From positions 135,600 through 199,599 of the forward strand of contig NZ_FOKQ01000004.1 of NCBI RefSeq assembly GCF_900112155.1: a stretch of DNA of 64,000 nucleotides. Reading direction: 5' to 3'. Position numbers and translations under genes: made by a program. The notes under the pieces are model-generated. The model did not search any database. It was not told where the DNA came from and worked only from the letters and a program-made list of their open reading frames with translations. The stretch is from Hominimerdicola alba. Its GTDB lineage: Bacteria; Bacillota; Clostridia; Oscillospirales; Ruminococcaceae. Below are positions 24,815-32,573 of this stretch, piece after piece (positions within the stretch are counted from its first letter, which is position 1; every line of letters begins with the position of its first letter).

Positions 24815-26575
24815 ATGCAGGATTTGATAAAGGAAGCTTTCGCGCAGGCAAGGGAACTGGTGCTGAACGCACTGGGTCAGCTGGTGGCCGAGGAGGTATT
24901 CCCCGCTGAGGCTGTGCCCGCTTTCAATCTTGAGATACCCGCCGACCCCAAGAACGGCGACGTTTCCACAAATGCGGCTATGGTATGCGCAAAGCCTTTC
25001 AGGAGCGCTCCCAGAAAGATCGCGGAGGCAATAGTCGGCAAGATAGGTACCACGGGCAGCTGTTTCGATAAAGTCGAGATAGCAGGTCCCGGATTTATAA
25101 ACTTTTACTACGGCAAGGGCTGGTTCGGCTCGGTAGTAAAGGCAGTTCTCGATGAGGGTACCGAGTACGGCAAGACAGATTTCGGCAAGGGCAAAAAAGC
25201 TCTGGTGGAATTCGTATCCGCTAACCCCACAGGACCTATGCACATAGGCAACGCAAGAGGCGGCGCTATCGGTGACTGTCTGGCGGCTGTTATGGAGTAT
25301 GCAGGCTATGAAGTTGAGAGAGAATTCTACATAAACGATGCAGGCAACCAGATAGAGAAGTTCGGCAAGTCCCTGAGACTGAGATATATGCAGATATGCA
25401 GCGACAAGGGTCAGGAGATAGTTGCCAAGAACCTTGATATAGACGCTTTCTGCAAGACCATATACGAAGATTCTGAAACATTCCCCATGCCCGATGATGT
25501 ATACCTCGGCATGGATATCATTGCCCATGCAAAGAATTTCTTTGACGAATACGGCATGATAGCTTCTGCACAGCCCGAAGAGGAGTGCAAGAAAGCTCTG
25601 GTAGATTACGCTCTGCCCAAGAATATCGATGGTCTGCATAAAGACCTTGCTAAGTACCGCATAAGCTACGATACATGGTTCAGAGAGAGCACACTGCACA
25701 ATGACGGCTCTGTACAGGAAGTTATCGAAAAGCTGAAAGCAGGCGGATACACCTACGAGCAGGACGGTGCGCTGTGGTTCAGGACTACCGATTTCGGCGA
25801 TGAAAAGGACAGAGTTCTTGTCCGCGACAACGGCATACCCACCTACTTCGTACCCGATATCGCTTACCACTACAACAAGCTGGCTGTAAGAAAGTTCGAT
25901 AAGGCGATAGATATCTTCGGCGCTGACCACCACGGTTATATCCCCCGTCTGAAAGCTGCCATGACAGCTCTGGGCGTTGACGAGAAGAAGCTGGATGTTG
26001 TCATCATGCAGATGGTTAGACTTGTAAAGGACGGCGAGACCTACAAGCTGTCGAAGCGTTCGGGCAAGGCTATCACACTGAATACTCTTCTGGAAGAGAT
26101 ACCGATAGATGCGGCAAGATTCTTCTTCAACCTGCGTGAGCCCAACTCACAGTTCGATTTCGACCTTGACCTGGCTATCTCAAATTCCAGCCAGAACCCC
26201 GTATACTACGTTCAGTACGCACACGCACGTATATGCTCAGTCATCAAGAAGCTGAAAGAGGAGAACATCGAAGCCAAGCCCTTTACTGCTGATATGGCTG
26301 AAGCTCTCAGCACACCCGAGGAGCTGGAGCTTGTCAAGCTGATGGCAACTCTGCCCACCACCATAACCGAAGCTGCAAAGGCTTACGACCCTGCAAAGGT
26401 GACCAAGTACGCGGTAGATATCGCTACACTGTACCACAAGTTCTACAATGCCTGCCGTATCAAGGGCGAGGAAGAGAACGTTATGCAGGCAAGACTTGCA
26501 CTCTCCATGGCTGTAAAGCAGATAATCAAGAACATACTGGATATGCTGAAGATAGGCTGTCCCGAGAGTATGTAA
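24815..26575 (+). CDS. argS: Arginyl-tRNA synthetase
   Basis: 586 residues. It charges tRNA-Arg. The class I signature HIGH appears as NPTGPMHIGNARGGAIGD and the KMSKS loop as YKLSKRSGKAITL. The N-terminal ArgRS additional domain and the C-terminal anticodon-binding helical domain (NPVYYVQYAHARICSVIKKL) are both present. CGGAGG precedes the ATG. It is the last gene of the ddl operon, followed by a terminator. Confidence 0.98.
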   Translation: MQDLIKEAFAQARELVLNALGQLVAEEVFPAEAVPAFNLEIPADPKNGDVSTNAAMVCAKPFRSAPRKIAEAIVGKIGTTGSCFDKVEIAGPGFINFYYGKGWFGSVVKAVLDEGTEYGKTDFGKGKKALVEFVSANPTGPMHIGNARGGAIGDCLAAVMEYAGYEVEREFYINDAGNQIEKFGKSLRLRYMQICSDKGQEIVAKNLDIDAFCKTIYEDSETFPMPDDVYLGMDIIAHAKNFFDEYGMIASAQPEEECKKALVDYALPKNIDGLHKDLAKYRISYDTWFRESTLHNDGSVQEVIEKLKAGGYTYEQDGALWFRTTDFGDEKDRVLVRDNGIPTYFVPDIAYHYNKLAVRKFDKAIDIFGADHHGYIPRLKAAMTALGVDEKKLDVVIMQMVRLVKDGETYKLSKRSGKAITLNTLLEEIPIDAARFFFNLREPNSQFDFDLDLAISNSSQNPVYYVQYAHARICSVIKKLKEENIEAKPFTADMAEALSTPEELELVKLMATLPTTITEAAKAYDPAKVTKYAVDIATLYHKFYNACRIKGEEENVMQARLALSMAVKQIIKNILDMLKIGCPESM

Positions 26576-26591
26576 ATGATCTTATGATAAT

Positions 26592-26624
26592 AAAAAGCAC
26601 TTTCCCGCGGGAGAGTGCTTTTTC
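26592..26624. terminator. Bidirectional terminator after argS
   Basis: A long stem AAAAAGCACTTTCCC/GGGAGAGTGCTTTTT with T runs on both strands; it serves argS on the plus strand. Confidence 0.85.
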
Positions 26625-26631
26625 TGCATTA

Positions 26632-26663
26632 AAAACAGACTGCTGTCCGTACAGCAGCCTGTT
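26632..26663 (-). terminator. Terminator of the EAL-domain gene
   Basis: On the minus strand, AACAGGCTGCTGT/ACAGCAGTCTGTT followed by a T run; it begins right after the stop at 26667. Confidence 0.75.
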
Positions 26664-26666
26664 ATA

Positions 26667-28742
26667 TCATTTTTTATCGTCATACATATACTTTTCTTCA
26701 AAGTCGCCCAAAGGCATAGCCTTATCAAAGAGCCAGCCCTGTGCTTTGGTGTAGCCGCTCTGGCAGAGGATAGCCGCCTGAGCATCGGTCTCAACGCCCT
26801 CAAAGATGATATCCTTCTGGGCGGTGTCGATAAGACTGCACATATTCGCAACAAAATCACGGTCATTCTCATTCTGCTCGATATTGTCTATGAAGGACTT
26901 ATCTATCTTCACGATATCCACAGGGGCTTTCATCAGCACGCTGAGAGTGGAATAACCTATGCCGAAATCATCGATGCTGACTTTGAATCCCTCGTTCCTG
27001 AGCTTGTCCATCACCGAGAACAGTGCCTGAGTATCTCCCGAGAAGCAGGATTCTGTGATCTCAATCTCTATATCTCCTCTGTCAACATCGTATAGATTCG
27101 CCGTGCAGATGATATTATCAACAAATTTCGGCTGCGTAATATGATGCTGGCTGAAATTCACCGATACCGGAAGCACTCGCTTGCCGTCGCACTTCCATTT
27201 TTCAAGGGTGCGAAGTACCTCGCCGTATATGAAGAAATCCAGCTCGTCGATATAGCCCACCTTTTCCAGCACGGGAATGAACTCAAATGGCATTTTGTAC
27301 GTGCCGTTGGGATTTCTCCACCTTGCCAGAGCTTCAGCGCCGATTATAACACGTTTTTCAAGATGAAACTTTGGCTGCAGGAACATTTCTATCTGCCTGT
27401 TTTTGATAGCCGCGTGCAGTTCGTTGCAGATGGACTGCTCGTAGAGCTTCTGCATTCTCATTCTCTGAGAATATATTCCACATAGTATGCTGCTGGAATG
27501 CTTAACGCTGCGCCTTGCAAGGTTAGCATTGTCGATGGCGGTGTTCAGTTCGATCTCACCCTCGGGAAGTATATACATTCCGCAGGCGACACGGATATCC
27601 CCCGACGGGAATTTCTTCTTCTGCATCGTGGTGAACCTTACGTTCTGCTGTTCAACGCTTCGTATCAGCGCTGCCCTTGTGTTCGCCTTGCATAGGCATA
27701 TAAAGAAATCAGAATACAGGCGGCAACCTATAACAAAGCTTGCACCGCCGCGCAGACAGGCGGTATAATCCCTAAGCATAGCGTTGCCTGTCTCATATCC
27801 GAAGTTCTCATTGACGTAGGAGAACTCATTGATATCCGTATACACTATGGCATATACCATATCCTTCTCCCGCTTCGCCAGCATATTTGTCGCCTGCTGG
27901 GTGAAGCCCTTGCGGTTGTACAGCCCCGTCAGCTGATCGGACTGGAGCAGGAACTTGATATACTCGGTATCACTGTCGGATTTGGTAGCCAGAGCTTTCA
28001 GCTTCTGGATATTTGAAAGCCTGCCGAAGACCTCGGTAACATTGCCAGATTCGTCCGCAAAGCTGATATACGCATCGCTGTACCAGCAGTAATCATCGTC
28101 ATACGCCTTTGTCCTGAACTCCATAGTGCCTTTCATAGGCTTCTGCAGAGCTTCCTCCCAGGCTTCAAAATAGGCATCCTTGTCCTCGGGATGGAGAAAT
28201 TCCTCCGCTGCCCTGCTGCCCAGAAAGTTTTCCAGAGTGTTGTCATAATCCAGCCTGAACCTTGTGATGCTGACGGTCAGGTGCATGATATCACGCTTGA
28301 CATCGTAATCGTAGTAGACATCGTCGGTATTTTCAGCCACCATATGCAGCTTATCCCGCTGTTCCTCCACCTTGCGCCTGAGCTTTTTATATTCGTTTTC
28401 CAGCCTGTCATGGCAGCTGCAGTTGGTGAAAACCACCTCAACACGGCTCCTGTCGTTGATTATGCCGCAGCAGTGCACGAAGATGGATTCTCCGTCCCGT
28501 GCAGTTATGGGCAGTCTTACGCAGAAAGCCCTGTTGTCATCTGAAATGCTGTCGATATATTCCTCGATCTTTTCACGTTCATTCTCTTCAAAAAGCGAGT
28601 AGAATGTAAGCTCCTTTTCCAGAACATAATCACGGCTGTACCCTGTAAAGCTGAAAAAATCATCGTCTACAGAGACTATCTTACCGCCTGCTGTAAAATC
28701 AACACAGCAGATGCCGGCTTTAAGCCTGTTATTCTCTTCCAT
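26667..28742 (-). CDS. PAS-GGDEF-EAL protein, probable c-di-GMP phosphodiesterase
   Basis: 691 residues, cytoplasmic. Two PAS-like domains (~1-110 and ~140-255), GGDEF (~270-430) and EAL (~435-685). The GGDEF signature is replaced by RLYSDFF, so the cyclase is inactive. The EAL domain keeps its catalytic set: AEALARW, VSVNFS, ITES, IDDFGIGYS, KIDKSFI, FEGVE and AQGWLF. It should therefore degrade c-di-GMP, with the GGDEF domain perhaps binding GTP as a regulator. A ribosome binding site AAGGGGG and a promoter at 28794-28822 are present. Monocistronic. Confidence 0.92.
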   Translation of the reverse strand: MEENNRLKAGICCVDFTAGGKIVSVDDDFFSFTGYSRDYVLEKELTFYSLFEENEREKIEEYIDSISDDNRAFCVRLPITARDGESIFVHCCGIINDRSRVEVVFTNCSCHDRLENEYKKLRRKVEEQRDKLHMVAENTDDVYYDYDVKRDIMHLTVSITRFRLDYDNTLENFLGSRAAEEFLHPEDKDAYFEAWEEALQKPMKGTMEFRTKAYDDDYCWYSDAYISFADESGNVTEVFGRLSNIQKLKALATKSDSDTEYIKFLLQSDQLTGLYNRKGFTQQATNMLAKREKDMVYAIVYTDINEFSYVNENFGYETGNAMLRDYTACLRGGASFVIGCRLYSDFFICLCKANTRAALIRSVEQQNVRFTTMQKKKFPSGDIRVACGMYILPEGEIELNTAIDNANLARRSVKHSSSILCGIYSQRMRMQKLYEQSICNELHAAIKNRQIEMFLQPKFHLEKRVIIGAEALARWRNPNGTYKMPFEFIPVLEKVGYIDELDFFIYGEVLRTLEKWKCDGKRVLPVSVNFSQHHITQPKFVDNIICTANLYDVDRGDIEIEITESCFSGDTQALFSVMDKLRNEGFKVSIDDFGIGYSTLSVLMKAPVDIVKIDKSFIDNIEQNENDRDFVANMCSLIDTAQKDIIFEGVETDAQAAILCQSGYTKAQGWLFDKAMPLGDFEEKYMYDDKK

Positions 28743-28793
28743 TCACTCACCCCCTTGAACAGTGATGACACAGCGAATTTTACTTCTTTCTTA

Positions 28794-28822
28794 ATTGTAT
28801 CACATTTTTATAATTTATTCAA
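28794..28822 (-). promoter_or_regulatory. Promoter of the EAL-domain gene
   Basis: On the minus strand, TTGAAT (28822-28817), 17-base spacer, TACAAT (28799-28794). Confidence 0.6.
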
Positions 28823-28871
28823 GAGGTTATAAAATTTTTATAAGATTTGCACAATACAAAAACAGGCTTTT

Positions 28872-29384
28872 TTACAATTTTCCGAATGTGAATTTTCCGT
28901 TTTCCAGAATCAGGTAGCTGTGATCAGAACCCTCCTTGGGGATAGACACAGAGCCGGGGTTGATATAGGTGAAATCCCCGTGATCCTTGATAACAGGGAC
29001 GTGTGTATGTCCGTGGAGAAGTATCGTGCCTTTGCTCATAGGGGGCAGCGCATCACAGTTGAACTTGTGTCCGTGGGTAGCGAATATTGTTAAATTATCG
29101 GCATAGATGAAAGCATATTCAGCCATTATCGGGAATTCCAGCACCATCTGGTCAACCTCGGTATCGCAGTTGCCGCGCACGCAGAGCATCTTCTCTTTCA
29201 GTGGATTCAGCATGGCAATGACCTTCTTGGGCTCATAGCCCTCGGGCAGGTCGTTGCGGGGTCCGTGGTAGAGGATATCCCCCAGCAGGAGCATTTTTTC
29301 AGCGCCGCTTTTTTCAAATGCCGCCAGCATTTTCTCGCACCAGTAAGCCGAACCATGTATATCGGAAGCTATAAAGAGTTTCAT
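28872..29384 (-). CDS. yfcE: YfcE-type metallophosphoesterase
   Basis: 170 residues with the calcineurin-like metal motifs: FIASDIHGS, LLLGDILYHG, RGNCDTE, TIFATHGHKFN and LLHGHTHVP. YfcE of E. coli is a phosphodiesterase on small substrates; the physiological role is not settled. It starts 21 bases after folC ends, on the same strand, and is probably cotranscribed. The ribosome binding site is weak (GAAAGTG). Confidence 0.88.
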   Translation of the reverse strand: MKLFIASDIHGSAYWCEKMLAAFEKSGAEKMLLLGDILYHGPRNDLPEGYEPKKVIAMLNPLKEKMLCVRGNCDTEVDQMVLEFPIMAEYAFIYADNLTIFATHGHKFNCDALPPMSKGTILLHGHTHVPVIKDHGDFTYINPGSVSIPKEGSDHSYLILENGKFTFGKL

Positions 29385-29405
29385 ATTATCACACTTTCTA
29401 TCAAA

Positions 29406-30683
29406 TCAGTTTTTATTTTTGTAGATCTCATGCACAGCCGAGACCAGATAAAGCGAGCCGCACACCAGTGTCAGCCCATCGGAGTCCTGCTGTTTCATAT
29501 TTTCTATCACGGTCAGCAGGCTGTTTTCAGCGGGCACTGCTTTTCCGCCAAGAGCGTTTATCAGCTCTGCAAGCTCCGACGCATTTTCGGCGCGGTCGGA
29601 GAAGCCGTCAACGGTGATGAAGCTGTCAACGTGAGGAATAAGCACGCTCAACGCCTCGTGGAGATTTTTGTCACGGCACATACCAATTACCGCATGACAA
29701 GGGCGCTTCCCTGCTATGACCTTTGCAAGTGCACGCACTCCATCGGGATTGTGACCGCCGTCCAGCATTACAAGGGGCTCGCGTGAAAGTATCTCCGTTC
29801 TGCCCGGCAGTACAGCATCTGCTATACCCTCGCGGATATCTTCATCGGAAAGACCAAGTTCACCACGCAGTATCTCACAGCCCTCTATGACAGAGAGCGC
29901 GTTATCCGTCTGATGTATGCCCGCCATGGAAGCATGGTAGTTTTTGTTCTTGTAGGTGAAGTCCGTTCCGTCAAGCCCCGAATTTTGTACTGATAGTTTA
30001 TCATTGTCAGGTATAACAAAGCTCGAATCCATCTCACTCGCCTTATCTGCCACCACAGCCCTGACTTCCTCGGTGTTGCCCGCACTGAGTACGCAAGGCA
30101 CTCCCCTTTTGATTATGCCTGCTTTCTGTGCGGCTATCTGCGCGACAGTATCGCCTAATATGGCGGTATGATCGAGGTCTACCTTGGTAATTACGGTCAG
30201 CAGGGGCGTAGTTATTATGTTGGTGCAGTCCAGCAGACCGCCCAGCCCTGTTTCAAGAACCACGATATCACAGCCCTGTTCCTCAAAGTACAGGAAAGCT
30301 ATCGCCTGAGTTATCTCAAACTGCGAAAAGCCCGTATCTTCAGGGAATTGTGACACCGCCTCATGAACTTTGCCCGCCAACCTTGCAAGGGCTTCTCTGT
30401 CGATATTTCTGTCGTTCACCTGTATCCTGTCGGCGTACTCGATGATGAACGGTGAGGTGAAAAGCCCTGTTTTCAGCCCTGCGCGGACAAATACGCCGTC
30501 AAACATACGCGCAGTCGAACCCTTGCCATTAGTTCCCGCAATATGCACGAATCTCAGCCTGTCCTGCGGGTCGCCTATAGCCGCCATCAGCTTTTTTATG
30601 CGGCTAAGATCTTTCACGGGCTTTCCCGAATGCGAGAACCCGAATATGTATTCTATTGCCTTTTCGTTACTGTATTCAAACAT
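29406..30683 (-). CDS. folC: Folylpolyglutamate / dihydrofolate synthase
   Basis: 425 residues, Mur-ligase fold. It adds glutamate to folates. The P loop is VHIAGTNGKGSTARMFD, followed by GLFTSPFI, the KVDLDHTAILGDT block and the C-terminal domain signature MLDGGHNPDGVRAL. GGGAG precedes the ATG at 30683. The gene follows the ROK-regulator terminator; a promoter of its own is not obvious in the 50-base gap. Confidence 0.95.
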   Translation of the reverse strand: MFEYSNEKAIEYIFGFSHSGKPVKDLSRIKKLMAAIGDPQDRLRFVHIAGTNGKGSTARMFDGVFVRAGLKTGLFTSPFIIEYADRIQVNDRNIDREALARLAGKVHEAVSQFPEDTGFSQFEITQAIAFLYFEEQGCDIVVLETGLGGLLDCTNIITTPLLTVITKVDLDHTAILGDTVAQIAAQKAGIIKRGVPCVLSAGNTEEVRAVVADKASEMDSSFVIPDNDKLSVQNSGLDGTDFTYKNKNYHASMAGIHQTDNALSVIEGCEILRGELGLSDEDIREGIADAVLPGRTEILSREPLVMLDGGHNPDGVRALAKVIAGKRPCHAVIGMCRDKNLHEALSVLIPHVDSFITVDGFSDRAENASELAELINALGGKAVPAENSLLTVIENMKQQDSDGLTLVCGSLYLVSAVHEIYKNKN

Positions 30684-30693
30684 TGTTTTCTCC

Positions 30694-30724
30694 CAAAAAA
30701 TCCCCGAGAGTTCGACCCTCGGGG
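30694..30724 (-). terminator. Terminator of the ROK regulator gene
   Basis: Stem CCCCGAG/CTCGGGG followed on the minus strand by ATTTTTTGG. Confidence 0.8.
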
Positions 30725-30733
30725 AAGATTTTA

Positions 30734-31981
30734 TTATGAATTTGCATCGAAGCCGCCGCGGTTGAAGAACAGTTCTCTGATAGCCAGAGCGCAGCCCGAC
30801 AGGAAGCGGTGCTTGTCTTCGATTATAGAAGTCTCGATCTTGCCTGCAACCAGGGGACCACCTATCTCGTTGAGGGCATTTCTGATGCGGTTGAAATCCA
30901 CCTCGCTGTTAGTGTGGTTTGTGAAGTGGTGCAGAACTATCTTCTGAGGATTGGTGGAGAAATACAGGTTGTTTATCAGCACAGCGGTCAGCTTGATCTC
31001 GCTGTCGATAACTTCCTTGACAGCAGGATCGTCCTTATCGTATGCTGTCTGCACCATATCCATTTTAATGTTCTTGAAGCTGCCCTTGGATGCCTCATAG
31101 AGGTAAGGTGTCCTATCGGGGGAGTATACCTCGCTCAGCTTTGCAAATGTAGCAGAAGGAGTGATCTCGTTCTCAACACAGCCGCGTCTGCCGCACTTTT
31201 CACATACTCTCTCGCTGTAAGGATTGATGATCATCTTATCAACGAAGCCTGTTCTGTTATCATACGAAACGATAGGCTCGTTGAGGTTTGTCACAACGAA
31301 GTTCATATTATTGCCGTACTGCAGGAAAGCGATATTCTGTCTGTTGGGATCCTTGGTCTTGAGGAAGTCGATGTTCGCCATAGCGGTGCCCTTTACAGAG
31401 TTATCGAACACCAGAGGCAGATCGGTATAGCCCCTGATAAGGTTGCGTACCTTTGAATAATCGGGGATACCGTCCTTGACTTCAACGCCAAGCTTCTCAT
31501 ACATTGTGGGGAATACGCCGAAACCTATGCCCAGGATAGAGTTCTTATCCAGGCAGTTATCAGCCAGTACTTCCTTTATGGACTTCCTTACGAAGTCGAA
31601 AATTGCATTGTACTCGATGGTATGATCGATCGAAAGATTTCTCTTATCAAGAACTGCGCCTGCCAGAGTGGAAAGGCCCACGCTGACTATGTCCTCTTCA
31701 AGAGTTACGCCGATAACGAACTTATAGTGATGGTTGATATCTATAAGTATCTTCTTTCTGCCGCGGGGCGCTTTCTCGGTGATGTGCTTGTACTCGCCTA
31801 TCTCCTGGATGATGCCCTGCTCGATCATTTCATTTGTAATAATAGTTACAGCTGCCCTGGTAAGTTCCAAAGTGCCTGCGATATCTATTCGCGACGTAGG
31901 TCCCCTCTGCTTCAGAATTTTGAGGACCTGCATCCTGTTGCGCCTTTTCAGGTCAAGCTTACTGATACCATGCTGTTCCAT
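30734..31981 (-). CDS. ROK-family transcriptional regulator (NagC/XylR type)
   Basis: 415 residues. An N-terminal winged helix (RNRMQVLKILKQRGPTSRIDIAGTLELTRAAVTIITNEMI, residues ~14-52) is followed by a ROK domain with a degenerate sugar-kinase fold and a zinc site CEKCGRRGCVE (~residue 260). The family represses sugar-use genes until a sugar binds. The usual GxGxP ATP loop is not clearly kept. GGAGGG precedes the ATG. It has no sugar genes beside it; targets may be elsewhere. Confidence 0.85.
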   Translation of the reverse strand: MEQHGISKLDLKRRNRMQVLKILKQRGPTSRIDIAGTLELTRAAVTIITNEMIEQGIIQEIGEYKHITEKAPRGRKKILIDINHHYKFVIGVTLEEDIVSVGLSTLAGAVLDKRNLSIDHTIEYNAIFDFVRKSIKEVLADNCLDKNSILGIGFGVFPTMYEKLGVEVKDGIPDYSKVRNLIRGYTDLPLVFDNSVKGTAMANIDFLKTKDPNRQNIAFLQYGNNMNFVVTNLNEPIVSYDNRTGFVDKMIINPYSERVCEKCGRRGCVENEITPSATFAKLSEVYSPDRTPYLYEASKGSFKNIKMDMVQTAYDKDDPAVKEVIDSEIKLTAVLINNLYFSTNPQKIVLHHFTNHTNSEVDFNRIRNALNEIGGPLVAGKIETSIIEDKHRFLSGCALAIRELFFNRGGFDANS

Positions 31982-32145
31982 ATCCCTGTTCCCTCCGAAC
32001 CATATATTTATTGTAAGAAAGTTTAATATAATTCTTTGGATTTAATTATATCAGATAATTATTAAATAAATATGAACATTCAATTAGCATTTAACCATCG
32101 TGTCAAGTTTTACAATTTGTTAACTTTCTTTCTCGTTTAGTGCAA

Positions 32146-32178
32146 ATCCCACAAACCTCCATGAGAAATTTGTGGGAT
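32146..32178. promoter_or_regulatory. Inverted repeat, possible operator
   Basis: ATCCCACAAA (32146-32155) and its complement TTTGTGGGAT (32169-32178), 13 bases apart, about 165 bases upstream of the ROK gene. There is no T tract, so it is more likely a protein-binding site than a terminator. Confidence 0.4.
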
Positions 32179-32196
32179 AATACTGAACATATTATT

Positions 32197-32298
32197 TATA
32201 GTAAACGACATTGAAATTGCTACTTTGCAAACTTCGCAAAAGCATATATCGAACTTTTACTCGTTTTCAAAGTGCAATTTCTAATGTCGTTAACTATA
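32197..32298. repeat. 102-bp near-perfect palindrome
   Basis: Arms TATAGTAAACGACATTGAAA.. (from 32197) and its complement ending TAATGTCGTTAACTATA (32298) match with about one substitution and one indel over 25 bases, and a second block ACTTTG/CAAAGT continues the stem inward. It sits 7 bases after the stop of the PC4-like gene. It is MITE-like and may also act as a transcription end. Confidence 0.6.
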
Positions 32299-32304
32299 AC
32301 GATA

Positions 32305-32553
32305 TTACAGCATCTGAGATTCGTCAATATCGTCCTCTACCTCGCCGTTGAGGATATCCTTAAGGGTAGCCAGCTCCTCATCGGTAAGTGTTACGCCCTT
32401 AGCCATTCTTGTATGGTCGGGTGACCAGTCTCTGATATCATACTTTGCAGGGTGATCGCCCCAGCTTACCTTGTTCAGTTCCTTGGTCCAGCCCTTAGCG
32501 TTCTCGGAAAGCACACCTACGTGCTCCACGATCTCAAATTTCAGTTCTGCCAT
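32305..32553 (-). CDS. PC4/YdbC-like single-strand nucleic-acid binding protein
   Basis: 82 residues: FEIVEHVGVLSENAKGWTKE, VSWGDHPAKYDIRDWSPDHT, MAKGVTLTDEELATL. This matches the YdbC family, which has the fold of the transcription coactivator PC4 and binds single-stranded DNA. AAGGAGA precedes the ATG. It begins 20 bases after the flippase gene ends, on the same strand, so it may be cotranscribed with it. Confidence 0.8.
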   Translation of the reverse strand: MAELKFEIVEHVGVLSENAKGWTKELNKVSWGDHPAKYDIRDWSPDHTRMAKGVTLTDEELATLKDILNGEVEDDIDESQML

Positions 32554-32573
32554 ATTTATCTCTCCTTAATGTA

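Noticed and set aside
24782..25933. 383-codon open frame opposite argS
   Set aside because: Shadow of argS; composition and motifs belong to the plus-strand synthetase.
26576..26591. T-box or other riboswitch around argS and leuB
   Set aside because: argS lies inside an operon with 15 bases before it and leuB has only ~45 bases of leader, too short for a T-box.
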